Below, in pieces: positions 54,045-63,389 of a DNA stretch of 64,000 bases (position 1 is the stretch's first letter; the number at the start of each line of letters is the position of its first letter). The position numbers and the translations under genes are program-made. The notes under the pieces are model-generated. The model had not been told where the DNA came from. It saw only the letters and a program-made list of their open reading frames with translations, and did not search any database. Origin of the DNA: Cellulophaga sp. L1A9 (GTDB lineage: Bacteria; Bacteroidota; Bacteroidia; Flavobacteriales; Flavobacteriaceae); contig NZ_CP047027.1 in the NCBI RefSeq assembly GCF_009797025.1, forward strand, positions 3,596,001-3,660,000, given 5' to 3'.

Positions 54045-55265
54045 TCATTTTTCATCTTGTATTACGATACCTCCAAATTTAGCTTCAGTTGCTATATAGC
54101 GTTTCCCTTCAATAAAGCAGAGCTTTTCCAATTCACTGCTATCTTCTTTAATTATTTGACCATCTTTTTTATACGTTATTTTTAGTCCACCAGACATTCC
54201 AATATTTGAAAACGAAAGTTCTAACCCATTCTCATCAGTAATTGTTTTAGATGCGCAGTCTCTACAAATATGTTTTGGATATCTGGGATGATACGAAACA
54301 GTTTTCTTACAATTAGCACAAAACTGTTTATAGGCTTCTGGCTTCACACTATCACGCTGGTAAAAATGATTCTCCCATTGTTGTATTTTATAATATTCAT
54401 CAAAAGTAAAATCATGCTTAGCCCTTAGTCTATTGAAAAATTCCACAATAAACTTTTTTAATAATTGATTACTTTTTGAGCCATCTCGTTTTAGGTTTAA
54501 GGGAGTGTGATTTATAAACCAAGCTTTATTTGTGAGAAATTTAAAAACAAAGTCTTCAATGGTGGTAAACGATTCCTCTTTTTGGTAATTAAGAGAATTA
54601 CGATCTAAGTCATACCGAAATTTCGAGTGGACTTTAAACAGTTTAAATAATGATTCTTTATAGACTAGTTTGAATATAAATTCTGAATTATAGTATTCAA
54701 GAATAAGCGCTCCTTGCCTTAGCTTTTTAACCTCATTTTCATAAAATTCCGCGAGCGTGGGCATGGAGGCAAGTTTTGATTTTCTTATTTCACGTTCTTT
54801 TTCTCTGCGGTAAAGCGATTCAAGTAAATTTTCCCTTTTTTCTTTTGTAAAAGCAATACTCTCAGAAGATGAAACTTTTTTAGCTGATTTAAGTTCAATT
54901 AATTCTTCTTTTATGCTATCTGTATTTCTTTCAGGTTCATGAACTCTAGTGGTAATTAACTTATACTTTCCATCAGTACTTATTTGTTCTTTTGTTTTAT
55001 AAGAGAAATGCTTAGTCCATTCTTCAGCGGGTAAGATATTCCCTGTTTTGATATCAACTTTATATATTCTATTTGGAATACTTAGACTTCCAAATCCTGT
55101 ATCCGTCCAGTTTTTTTTATTTTCATCACTCTCATTTACCACTAAAAGTCCAGATTCAAAATCTATAAATGAATGAGATATTTTCCAGCCAATTTCAGGC
55201 ACTAATTCGAAGTTTCCGAATTCACTCTTTCGTTTTTTGAATAGGGTGCTTTTTAAAGTTTTCAT
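54045..55265 (-). CDS. uncharacterised protein with C-terminal zinc ribbon
   Basis: The 406-residue protein has a strand-rich N-terminal half with ISTDGKYKLITTRVHEPE, a helical middle (residues about 130-290), and a CxxC-17-CxxC zinc ribbon near residue 318 (CANCKKTVSYHPRYPKH ICRDC). I do not recognise a family. It stands as a single-gene unit after a family B spacer. Confidence 0.5.
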   Translation of the reverse strand: MKTLKSTLFKKRKSEFGNFELVPEIGWKISHSFIDFESGLLVVNESDENKKNWTDTGFGSLSIPNRIYKVDIKTGNILPAEEWTKHFSYKTKEQISTDGKYKLITTRVHEPERNTDSIKEELIELKSAKKVSSSESIAFTKEKRENLLESLYRREKEREIRKSKLASMPTLAEFYENEVKKLRQGALILEYYNSEFIFKLVYKESLFKLFKVHSKFRYDLDRNSLNYQKEESFTTIEDFVFKFLTNKAWFINHTPLNLKRDGSKSNQLLKKFIVEFFNRLRAKHDFTFDEYYKIQQWENHFYQRDSVKPEAYKQFCANCKKTVSYHPRYPKHICRDCASKTITDENGLELSFSNIGMSGGLKITYKKDGQIIKEDSSELEKLCFIEGKRYIATEAKFGGIVIQDEK

Positions 55266-55385
55266 GATTAAATATAAGGTTTAATAAAAGAAATCTGAAG
55301 GCCGGGGAGAAGCACTGCCTATCAATTAAACCCAAACCCTATTTGTACTCTAGTCCTTTTTAACAATGGTTTTCTAGTCAGCGCA

Positions 55386-56357
55386 TTATTTTTTATAGGA
55401 CTTTTCTAGATTCAATTTTAAGACGCCATCAAGCAATTCATAATGGTTTTTGATCAGTACGATACCTTCTTCATAAATAAATTCATTGTAATATTCATAC
55501 ACCTGATCAAATTGAAAGAGGTGACCGGTATAGGGGTCGCCCTCTTTAAAATTAATTTCAACGGTTTTACCGTTTAATGGGTTTTTAGATCTTTCTAAAA
55601 CCACGACATCATTTACAAAGGTTTGTTCTGCTAGCAGTGCATCTTTATAAAAAACTTGTTGAATACCTTCTCTTTTACTGTCTTTATAATGGGTATGTAC
55701 AGCTATTGAAGAATTATTCTCAATTTTTAATCCTTCTATAATTTCAGTGCTAGAACTTGGGTAAATGCCTATACCTATTAGTTTATCTCCTTTAGTGTTC
55801 CTCCAGTATACAGTATCTTTCTCTATACCAAATACGCGTGTTTTAAGGTTGTGGAAATCATATCTTGCTTTAAATTCTACTTGTTTAAGTAATCTTCCAT
55901 GCGCATAATACTGCTTAAAATAGGCATCAGAATATCTACCAGAATAGATACCATCATAAATTTCTCCGTTTCTATACTCGGTCGTATAATCTATTTTACC
56001 ATTTTCTAGATACGTTATAGACGGTCCGTGTAATATGCCCTTTTTATAGGTTGCGGAATTTGTTATTTTTCCCTCAGCAGTGTACCAAACTATCTTATCT
56101 TCTAAGGTTTCATTTTCTAGCTCAGAAATGTGCCCTTCCATTTGTAGCTTCCCATTGATGTAAAAATCTTGTATATGAAAAAGAGAGTCGTTTTTTTTAG
56201 TTAGAAGCCTGTAAAATTCCGCTTTTTCTTTTGTTGTCGTGTTCCAGTCTTTATCAAAGTAAATTTTGGATTGCGCATACGTATGTTGAGAAATAAAAAG
56301 ATAGGATATAATAACGAGTAAGCCTTTTAAGTACTTTATAAAGCTATTTTTTTTCAT
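55386..56357 (-). CDS. YwqK/MORN-like repeat exported protein
   Basis: The 323-residue protein has a Sec signal (VIISYLFISQHTYAQ) and repeats of the YwqK type, each with an opening G(K/R)-hydrophobic turn: YINGKLQMEGHI, YTAEGKITNSATYKKGILHG, YLENGKIDYTTEYRNGEI and further ones. Such repeats are common in exported Bacteroidota proteins and are sometimes called antitoxin-like. The role here is unknown. It is the second gene of a two-gene unit with the membrane protein on the right. Confidence 0.65.
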   Translation of the reverse strand: MKKNSFIKYLKGLLVIISYLFISQHTYAQSKIYFDKDWNTTTKEKAEFYRLLTKKNDSLFHIQDFYINGKLQMEGHISELENETLEDKIVWYTAEGKITNSATYKKGILHGPSITYLENGKIDYTTEYRNGEIYDGIYSGRYSDAYFKQYYAHGRLLKQVEFKARYDFHNLKTRVFGIEKDTVYWRNTKGDKLIGIGIYPSSSTEIIEGLKIENNSSIAVHTHYKDSKREGIQQVFYKDALLAEQTFVNDVVVLERSKNPLNGKTVEINFKEGDPYTGHLFQFDQVYEYYNEFIYEEGIVLIKNHYELLDGVLKLNLEKSYKK

Positions 56358-56471
56358 TTTTTAGTAAAATTTATAGGCAATTGCTATGCTTTTATTATTA
56401 GAATTAATACAGGGTTTGTTAATGGTTGATTTTATATATCTGTTTACTGAGTGGTCAAGACCACATTTTTT

Positions 56472-58337
56472 TTATTTAGTAATTGTTTTTTTGATTAGTG
56501 GAATTGAATAATATAAAAATATAAAACCAGAAATAAGGAGAATTGGATGCAGGTTATCGCCAAGTTTTGTTAATATATCATTGTATACATATTTTGGAAA
56601 ATATTCACTACCCGTTTTTGTTGAAAGTACCTGAAGAGAGGAAATACAAAAGAGTAATGTGTAGACTAGAGGAAGAAAACAGATGAGTCCTAGGTTGAAA
56701 AGTACACCAAAAATAAATTTGTTTTTTTTGTAGAGTATATAAGGCAGGACTATAAAACTCGTATATAAAATTAATAAGCAAATGATTTGAACGTATACTT
56801 CTTCAAAATAAGTTTTACTGTGATCTATTGGACCAATGGAAATGCTAAAAACAACAGCAGTTAGAATTAACGAGGTAATAAAGATTTTAATATTCGAAAC
56901 TCGGAATATAAATACTATTATAGAATAAATAAATGCTAAATATAAATAGTAATTCCAATTGGATCGTATTTTCTTTAATAAATTGCCTTTTAGGCTATTA
57001 TTAATAGGGTGGAATATACTCGTCAAGGAAAAAACATCTATATAAGGATTTTTACCTTCTACTTTTTTGCTATAGCCGGCTGTTCCATAAGTCATTAAAG
57101 CATCAGTACTATTAGGGTCTGTACCGAAAATAATATTTCTAACAACAGATTGCTCATTATATACTAGGTCAAACCACTCTTCTGCATCTATATTTCTCTT
57201 TATTTCATACTTATCTGTAAGTGAAATAAAGTCAGCCATTATTTTTTTTATTTGTTCTTCCCTGTCCTCACTATTTAAAAGTTCGTGAACAAATTTGTTC
57301 ATGTTATACCTTTTTTTAAGGTGAGCATTATGATATCCTTCTGCTTGAAATTTATAATTAGTATCTGCAATAGTAGTTTTTACAGGTATTAAAACACTTG
57401 AGTAATTGTAATAATTTAATTGATATTCTTTATAACTTTTAGCTTTTGAAAGCTGATAGTTAGTGTAATTTTTGATTTCTACAATGGCTTTTTTTATGTT
57501 ACCATTTTCTTTATAAATAATTTCTCCTATTTGGAAATCCTTAGTATGCGTTGTATCAAGTTTTAGATGTGGTAAGGGTTTAAAAATTAAATAATCACCA
57601 GGAATAGTATCAAAAGGATTTCTAATAACATTGGTAATGGAATCAAAAGAAATGATAGTAATTTTAGTGCTATCAGAATTTATTTTTGTTCTTACGGTAC
57701 GGTTATCACTTCTGTATTTTTCATTATAGGTTTCTTCTGTTTCTTTAACGGACCAGAACCGATATTTTCTATCTTCATAATTATAGAAGTAATCTTCAGT
57801 AGCATCACTTGATATTTCCGTAGATGTTAACTTATCAAAAGGAAAGTCATAGGTACGATTGCTTAAAGAATAATAAGCTTTATCAAAATTTAAAAATACA
57901 CCAGCCTTATTCACTATTTCTATGTCCTTAGCCAGCTCTTTATTGGAATAATTAGATTTAATACCACACATTAATCCAATGCTAAACGAATAGTAAAATG
58001 AGGTTAGGCAAAATGAGATAAAAAAATAACATAAAAATTGAAAGAAAATTTTTCTATTGGAAAATTGAAAGAAAGATTTGAATGATTTTTGTTTACTCAT
58101 TAAAAATATCCAAAATATAAATAGTAGTAGCGATGTTAGTGCTCCTATTAGGAGTAAGTTGTTTTCATAGTACTTATGAAACTCATATTCTTGAAATACT
58201 TTTGGATCATCTGTTAACAGAAAACCGTAAATAAAATAGATCAAGTGAAAAATACCTGTTATTAGTAGTATAGGTAATAACTTAGTATTTTTTAAAGCGA
58301 TATGTTTATTTTCTAAATTTTTAAAAAAGGTTTTCAT
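56472..58337 (-). CDS. large membrane protein of unknown function
   Basis: The 621-residue protein has about four N-terminal membrane segments (residues 15-125), a long periplasmic or cytosolic soluble domain (about 130-450) and four more membrane segments at the C-terminus (about 460-615). The soluble part has no recognised motif. It ends 114 bp before the YwqK-like start, so both may be one unit. Confidence 0.55.
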   Translation of the reverse strand: MKTFFKNLENKHIALKNTKLLPILLITGIFHLIYFIYGFLLTDDPKVFQEYEFHKYYENNLLLIGALTSLLLFIFWIFLMSKQKSFKSFFQFSNRKIFFQFLCYFFISFCLTSFYYSFSIGLMCGIKSNYSNKELAKDIEIVNKAGVFLNFDKAYYSLSNRTYDFPFDKLTSTEISSDATEDYFYNYEDRKYRFWSVKETEETYNEKYRSDNRTVRTKINSDSTKITIISFDSITNVIRNPFDTIPGDYLIFKPLPHLKLDTTHTKDFQIGEIIYKENGNIKKAIVEIKNYTNYQLSKAKSYKEYQLNYYNYSSVLIPVKTTIADTNYKFQAEGYHNAHLKKRYNMNKFVHELLNSEDREEQIKKIMADFISLTDKYEIKRNIDAEEWFDLVYNEQSVVRNIIFGTDPNSTDALMTYGTAGYSKKVEGKNPYIDVFSLTSIFHPINNSLKGNLLKKIRSNWNYYLYLAFIYSIIVFIFRVSNIKIFITSLILTAVVFSISIGPIDHSKTYFEEVYVQIICLLILYTSFIVLPYILYKKNKFIFGVLFNLGLICFLPLVYTLLFCISSLQVLSTKTGSEYFPKYVYNDILTKLGDNLHPILLISGFIFLYYSIPLIKKTITK

Positions 58338-58379
58338 CTGCAGTTGGTAAATAAGTTGATTAGAGTGAGAAAATTAAAT

Positions 58380-58470
58380 TATTAAACTAAAACGTTTTTT
58401 GTGACTATATATTAGTAGCATCACCTAATACATTACGAAGCGTTTAATTTTTTCATTTATAAATTATATG
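58380..58470. repeat. degenerate family B spacer
   Basis: The 228-bp gap between two genes holds TAGTAGCATCACCTAATAC followed by TTACGAAGCGTTTAATT, a worn version of the family B GATGCATC...CATCATC and GCGTCTAATT blocks. The rest of the gap shows nothing. Confidence 0.4.
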
Positions 58471-58565
58471 CAAAGGGTACTGTAAATAATTTTTTTCGAG
58501 TAAATAATAGGTCTTTCGTTAGATTACAGCGTACTTAGAAATCTGTAACTTTTTTTGATTGGTAT

Positions 58566-59264
58566 TTAACAGATCAGCAACAAACGATGTTGTCCTGTTA
58601 TTTCGTTAGGTGCGCGGTGAATACACGGAAGAGATTGACTTTCGGGATGATCTACGGCTAATTTCCATAAATGGCCAATGCCTAAGTTAATAATAGGTGC
58701 TTTAGGTTTAGGTTGATAATGGAGATCAAAGAAATACTCACTTAAAAATGCTTCAAAACCTTCAGCTGCACCACCATACAGTTTTCTGAGTTCCTCCCGA
58801 ATTTCAGGAACCAATACTTTTTGAATGGCTTGTGAATTGGGGATTATATCACTCGAATCACCGTGATAGGTACATAAAAAGGTATCGGTAGGGATAGGAG
58901 AACGATCTACATGAAAAGAATACACATCTGTTGGGAAAAATGGGTACGCATCATCTCTTTCATAACACTTGATTAGATTTAGTACTGGAGAAGCACCATG
59001 ATTTTTTAAGGCCTGCAAATCATTTAAAAGAATTTCACGAGCAAGTTGTCCCTGATCGCTTAATTCTAGTTCACGAAGCTCTTCTTGACCAATTTCCGCT
59101 ATGTTTTCGTGAAGTTCTAATTGCTTGATAATCTCAGAAAAATCGCCTACTAATTCACGAGTCCAACAAGCCGCGTTAATTTTTCCAATAAAAGGCAAGG
59201 AAATAAGGTCGTCAAAATTCGTGACACAGCGAATTTGATGCTCTGCATGAGATAAATCTATCAT
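58566..59264 (-). CDS. DUF1826-like protein
   Basis: The 232-residue soluble protein has YSFHVDRSPIPTDTFLCTYHG and a C-terminal DHPESQSLPCIHRAP, which together resemble the DUF1826 pattern (FHVD...LCTY, HRAP). His and Asp residues could bind a metal. The function is unknown. It is slightly richer in GC than the flanking genes and sits between spacers. Confidence 0.5.
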   Translation of the reverse strand: MIDLSHAEHQIRCVTNFDDLISLPFIGKINAACWTRELVGDFSEIIKQLELHENIAEIGQEELRELELSDQGQLAREILLNDLQALKNHGASPVLNLIKCYERDDAYPFFPTDVYSFHVDRSPIPTDTFLCTYHGDSSDIIPNSQAIQKVLVPEIREELRKLYGGAAEGFEAFLSEYFFDLHYQPKPKAPIINLGIGHLWKLAVDHPESQSLPCIHRAPNEITGQHRLLLIC

Positions 59265-59278
59265 AATGGTTTATAAAA

Positions 59279-59465
59279 ATTGTATCCTAAATGTAGGGCA
59301 TAAAATAAGCAATTACTTTCGGTTTATTACTTAGGTACCTATAAATATATTGCTTCTATCTTTTCCGCTATAAATATCAAGATTTTATAATTGGCGGTCT
59401 TTGTAAATAGCACTGAACTTTCGTAAACCACCGAACGCCCTATTTGCTATATACCGTGTTAGCAG
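59279..59465. repeat. attC-like spacer (family C)
   Basis: About 187 bp with GTAGGGCATAAAATAAGCAA on the left, CTTTCGGTTTATTACTTAGG in the middle, and GCCCTATTTGCTATATACCG then GTGTTAGCAGC on the right. It aligns with the spacers at 41981 and 59884. Confidence 0.7.
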
Positions 59466-59471
59466 CTTTTA

Positions 59472-59852
59472 TTAATTATCAAGTTCTCGATAGAAAGCAA
59501 AGAGATTTTGGTAATGTTCCTTTGTTTTCAATCCCATAATTGATTTTAGATACTCTTTAGGTTCCTTTTTTTGTTCCATTATCGTTACTAAAAAATCTGT
59601 GTATAGGTAATTGGTTACCGTTGACTCAGCTATTTCAAAAGCATTTTCCACTGCGTTCATAAATTGAATTGCTTCTTCACACTCACCATCTTGTACAAAC
59701 TGTGTTAATTGCTTCGCAAGTTTTGTCATAATTCCACAGTTCTCGAATCCATCTTCATCAAGGTCAATATCTTTAAGAAGGTATAGTTGTTTGACTTTAG
59801 GAAATTGATTTTCTAAAGCGGTATAAAATTCAAATGCTGTCTGTTTTGCCAT
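59472..59852 (-). CDS. DUF7674-like small protein
   Basis: The 126-residue all-helical protein has a hydrophobic-heptad pattern and KLAKQLTQFVQDGECEEAIQ, NYLYTDFLVTIMEQ and a C-terminal YQNLFAFYRELDN, as in DUF7674 (immunity-like) proteins. It has no signal. Single-gene unit between two family C spacers. Confidence 0.55.
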   Translation of the reverse strand: MAKQTAFEFYTALENQFPKVKQLYLLKDIDLDEDGFENCGIMTKLAKQLTQFVQDGECEEAIQFMNAVENAFEIAESTVTNYLYTDFLVTIMEQKKEPKEYLKSIMGLKTKEHYQNLFAFYRELDN

Positions 59853-59883
59853 TCCTTGAATTGCTGCGAACTGTCTCGGCCAT

Positions 59884-60060
59884 GATTAGTACGGAAATAA
59901 ATAAGCGATTAATTTCCGATTAAGCACTTAGCCAAATCTTTTAAATTTGTTTTAATTTTTCTCTTTAAATACCAAATCAAAAGATTTGGCGACTTTGCAA
60001 ATAAACAATGACCTTTCGGTTAAACACTAATCGCCCAATTTGCTATATATTGTGTTGTGC
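59884..60060. repeat. attC-like spacer (family C)
   Basis: About 177 bp. A long inner inverted repeat (CTTAGCCAAATCTTTTAAATT and ATCAAAAGATTTGGCGACTT) gives a strong hairpin. The right end reads GCCCAATTTGCTATATATTG then TGTTGTGC, matching the 59.4-kb spacer end. Confidence 0.75.
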
Positions 60061-60075
60061 TTAGTACTTTTTTTA

Positions 60076-60702
60076 TTATTTCGCTATAATTTGATATGGT
60101 ATTTCAGGAAAACCATAAAGGATTGCTTTCTCTTCGGTAATTTCTTTAATACCAATTAGAGTTCTTCTTTTTCCATTGTCATAAACTGAAGCGAAATAAG
60201 TTCCTTGCAGATTTTCTAATACTAATTTTTGCCCTTCTCTGTTTAGTTCATTATTAATTTCTTTTATTGATTTGCTGTCAAGTTCTGTATTAAAAACGAA
60301 AGGAATTTTCTCATTATTCCACTCAGCTTTGAATTCAAGTTTTTGTATTTTATTTGCAGTTAATTCGGTTTCAGTAGGTGTAATTCTTTCGTAATCTATT
60401 CCATATTCAGTGTCCTCTATTTTAGATTCCGCTTCACTAATAACAGTATGGGTTTTTCCCATTCTATAAATTCTTATCCGATTGTCATTTATAAACTCAT
60501 ATTTGGATTCAATTAGTTTTTCATTCCATTCAGAAGTTTTTTTCACTAATTTATCTCCGCTTTTTTTCTCTAAATCAAAGTGAATAATTTGGTCATTCTT
60601 GAATTCAATGAATTCAGGAGGTCCATAATCATCTCCTGTTTTTACCATTAACCAAGTTCCATTAAGACTTTTCATTTTTCTATTTTTCTGATGATTTTTC
60701 AT
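60076..60702 (-). CDS. uncharacterised lipocalin-like protein
   Basis: The protein is about 208 residues from the ATG at 60702; the frame opens slightly earlier at a TTG inside the spacer, and an ATG at 60675 is also possible. It starts with a basic stretch then LNGTWLMVKTGDDYGPPEFI, a lipocalin-like opening, followed by alternating strands. No signal peptide. Function unknown; single-gene unit. Confidence 0.5.
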   Translation of the reverse strand: MKNHQKNRKMKSLNGTWLMVKTGDDYGPPEFIEFKNDQIIHFDLEKKSGDKLVKKTSEWNEKLIESKYEFINDNRIRIYRMGKTHTVISEAESKIEDTEYGIDYERITPTETELTANKIQKLEFKAEWNNEKIPFVFNTELDSKSIKEINNELNREGQKLVLENLQGTYFASVYDNGKRRTLIGIKEITEEKAILYGFPEIPYQIIAK

Positions 60703-60705
60703 TAT

Positions 60706-60831
60706 GCACAACGTTGTTGTGTATGGTTAGTTTCGTGTTTCAGTAACTAATTTAGTAAACAAAAACCGAATAGAAAATCCGCTAGGATTTTCGTAAGTAG
60801 GCTAAAATTAGCAATAAATTATATACGTTGT
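60706..60831. repeat. attC-like spacer interrupted by group II intron 1
   Basis: The left end is GCACAACGTTGTTGTGTATG; an inner hairpin GAAAATCCGCTAGGATTTTC lies near 60773-60792; the right end is TTATATACGTTGT, where the intron begins. With the intron removed, the spacer continues TAGCAAATG at 61537. Nearly identical to the spacer at 62014-62138. Confidence 0.8.
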
Positions 60832-61536
60832 GTGTGCCCAGCATGGGCATCTTTTGATTTACTGAAAGGTAAATAATTAATCTAGAGGGTGCAAGTCCCT
60901 TATGGGCAGGTGTAACGCCTTGAACCATTAGTAAGCTGCAAGGTTGCTAGTTGTGAAGCTAGGACTGAAGGAAGCAGGACTACAAAACTCGGTACTGACG
61001 AACACTTTTTTGTGCTGTTTTACGTAGTAAAACCAAATGTCTGGTAGACATTTGAACAAATAAAGCGGTGATGTGGCTGGGAGATATGAGGCATAATTAT
61101 CTGGGTAAGCAACCACATCATTGTAACGCCCTAAAGATTACCAAAATGATAGTTATGTAGATACGGCAGGGATCGAGAGAAAGAAGATGTTCTTACCTGG
61201 GGAGATCTCTACAACCACGAGTTGGTATAGTAGAGAAGTCAGCAGAGGTCATAGTACTCACGAGAAACGAGTTGCAGCATATCTGCATAGGTCTCACAAG
61301 TGAGGAAGGACTGAAAGTAATCCTTTCTGAAATGCCAGATGGAGCATTAATTTTCGTTATTGGGTGACCGATTCCCTAGAAAATTTGTAGCCATTTGATA
61401 AAGTAAGAAATAGTTTTGATTGGAGTAAAGAGCAATTGGAAAGATGGGTTACTAACCGCCGTATACGAGACCCGTATGTACGGTGGTGTGAGAGGCGCAC
61501 TCCGTTCCTAATTAGGGGCGGAGCCGTCTACTCGAT
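60832..61536 (+). mobile_element. ORF-less group II intron, copy 1 (705 bp)
   Basis: The 5' end GTGTGCCCAGCATGGGC fits the group II GUGYG start. The 3' part contains a domain V hairpin (61455-61487: ACCGCCGTATACGAG...TACGGTGGT) and a domain VI hairpin (GGGGCGGAGCC), and ends at ...CTACTCGAT. No reverse transcriptase is encoded, so movement would need a helper in trans. It lies on the plus strand, opposite to all surrounding genes, inside a spacer. Two short minus-strand frames over it are not genes. Confidence 0.88.
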
Positions 61537-61555
61537 TAGCAAATGTTTTTTCATT

Positions 61556-61990
61556 TCACGGAGTTGTTATCATTCCAGTAAATAAATATTTTTCGTCAGA
61601 TTTATCAAACATATAAATTATGCTTGATGATTCATTTCCGAACGATTTTTCGAAATTGTAAGTTATTCTAATAATGGAATCCGTTTTGTAATTTGAATAT
61701 TCCATTCCTTTTAGAAGTTCAGCGTTATACAATTTTTCAAGATGTTTTTTAAATATCAATTCGCTAGATTGTAATTTTTCATTCTCCGATGAAATACAGT
61801 CAATACATTTAATTGAGTCGATTGAATTATCCAATAAATACATTAAATCTTTATTCTCAATTCCTATTTTGAATTTTTCCCAAATTGTATTTTTTTCAGT
61901 CAAGTTATTAGATTCCCGCTTACAGGAGAACACTAAGAATGTAAATATTATTAGAATTGAAAATTGGTAATTTACTGTTTTCAGTTTCAT
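61556..61990 (-). CDS. lipoprotein of unknown function
   Basis: The 144-residue protein has a lipobox (LVFSC) and a short polar domain with two Cys (CIDCISS). No family is recognised. It is a single-gene unit between the two intron-bearing spacers. Confidence 0.55.
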   Translation of the reverse strand: MKLKTVNYQFSILIIFTFLVFSCKRESNNLTEKNTIWEKFKIGIENKDLMYLLDNSIDSIKCIDCISSENEKLQSSELIFKKHLEKLYNAELLKGMEYSNYKTDSIIRITYNFEKSFGNESSSIIYMFDKSDEKYLFTGMITTP

Positions 61991-62013
61991 TTGGAGTTTT
62001 TTGACTAATATTT

Positions 62014-62138
62014 GCTAACGGTTTTGTATATGATTTGTTGCGTGGTTAAGCACGTAATTTAGCAAATAAAAATCGAATAGAAAATCCGCGAGGATTTTCG
62101 TAAGTAGGCTAGAACTAGCAATAAATTATATACGGTGT
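62014..62138. repeat. attC-like spacer interrupted by group II intron 2
   Basis: The left end GCTAACGGTTTTGTATATGA has the AACG...GTATATGA pattern. The inner hairpin GAAAATCCGCGAGGATTTTC and the end ATTATATACGGTGT are the same as in the first intron-bearing spacer, with few changes. Confidence 0.8.
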
Positions 62139-62843
62139 GTGTGCCCAGCATGGGCATCTTTTGATTTACTGAAAGGTAAATAATTAATCTAGAGGGTGCA
62201 AGTCCCTTATGGGCAGGTGTAACGCCCTGAAGCATTAGTAAGCTGCAAGGTTGCTAGTTGTGAGACTAGGACTAAAGGAAGCAGGACTACAAAACTCGGT
62301 ACTGACGAACACTTTTTTGTGCTGTTTTACGTAGTAAAACCAAATGTCTGGTAGACATTTGAACAAATAAAGCGGTGATGTGGCTGGGAGATATGAGGCA
62401 TAATTATCTGGGTAAGCAACCACATCATTGTAATGCCCTAAAGAGTACAAAAATGGTAGTTATGTAGATACGGCAGGGATCGAGAGAAAGAAGATGTTCT
62501 TACCTGGGGAGGTCTCTACAACCACGAGTTGGTATAGTAGAGAAGTCAGCAGAGGTCATAGTACTCACGAGAAACGAGTTGCAGCATATCTGCATAGGTC
62601 TCACAAGTGAGGAAGGACTGAAAGTAATCCTTTCTGAAATGCCAGATGGAGCATTAATTTTCGTTATTGGGTGACCGATTCCCTAGAAAATTTGTAGCCA
62701 TTTGATAAAGTAAGAAATAGTTTTGATTGGTGTAAAGAGCAATTGGAAAGATGGGTTACTAACCGCCGTATACGAGACCCGTATGTACGGTGGTGTGAGA
62801 GGCGCACTCCGTTCCTAATTAGGGGCGGAGCCGTCTACTCGAT
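62139..62843 (+). mobile_element. ORF-less group II intron, copy 2 (705 bp)
   Basis: Same length as copy 1, with about eleven substitutions seen by eye and no length change. It has the same GTGTG start and the domain V and VI hairpins, and ends in CTACTCGAT. It lies on the plus strand, at the same point of the spacer as copy 1. No ORF inside encodes a reverse transcriptase. Confidence 0.88.
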
Positions 62844-62857
62844 TGGTTTTAGTTTTT

Positions 62858-63316
62858 TTATATAACTTCAAATTCTACTTTTCTAATTGCAGAAGTAGGA
62901 GCACTTATGGTAATTTTAACATTATCAATTATTGTGGTTGTCTTATGAATATTGTAATTTGTTTTAACCCAATGAACTATGTTTGAAGATATCACACCTT
63001 TATTAACCATTGAAGAAGCAAATTGTATAACTATATCTTGTTCAGTAAAATCAGGATCAATTTTTACACTAATCATAAAATAACTTACATTTTTTGAATC
63101 GGGGCTGATTGCTTTAACGTTGAAATCTCCTCCGCCTCCTTTTTGCTTCCATTGCCATTCGTTAGGTTCAGTCTTTGTAAGTTTAAAACCAAGTTTTGAT
63201 TCAAAACCATAGCTTATTTCTTCTATAGAAAGTTCTGGTATGAAATTATTTTTTTCATTATAACAAGAATAGATAAATAAAGAAAGTGTAAATAGTAATG
63301 TTTTTCTATATTTCAT
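62858..63316 (-). CDS. lipoprotein of unknown function
   Basis: The 152-residue protein has a lipoprotein-like N-terminus (FIYSC), then ELSIEEISYGFESKLGFKLTK and WQWKQKGGGGDFNVKAIS. No family is recognised. It is the last intact cassette-like gene before the IS remnant. Confidence 0.55.
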   Translation of the reverse strand: MKYRKTLLFTLSLFIYSCYNEKNNFIPELSIEEISYGFESKLGFKLTKTEPNEWQWKQKGGGGDFNVKAISPDSKNVSYFMISVKIDPDFTEQDIVIQFASSMVNKGVISSNIVHWVKTNYNIHKTTTIIDNVKITISAPTSAIRKVEFEVI

Positions 63317-63389
63317 TTAATATTGTTTTTTGTAACTATTTTTTAATGTTCGTTAAGGGACATGGTTTACACAAGTTAAAGATTAGACT

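Noticed and set aside
61537..62013. Composite transposon bounded by the two 705-bp copies
   Set aside because: The copies are direct, lack a transposase and inverted ends, and have group II 5' and 3' hallmarks; they are introns, not IS ends.
60928..62450. Short minus-strand frames of 62 and 71 residues inside the introns
   Set aside because: They are antisense to the ribozyme, repeat in both copies because the introns are copies, and have no domain.
41981..63000. A canonical integron integrase within the array
   Set aside because: No tyrosine recombinase frame was found on either strand of the window.
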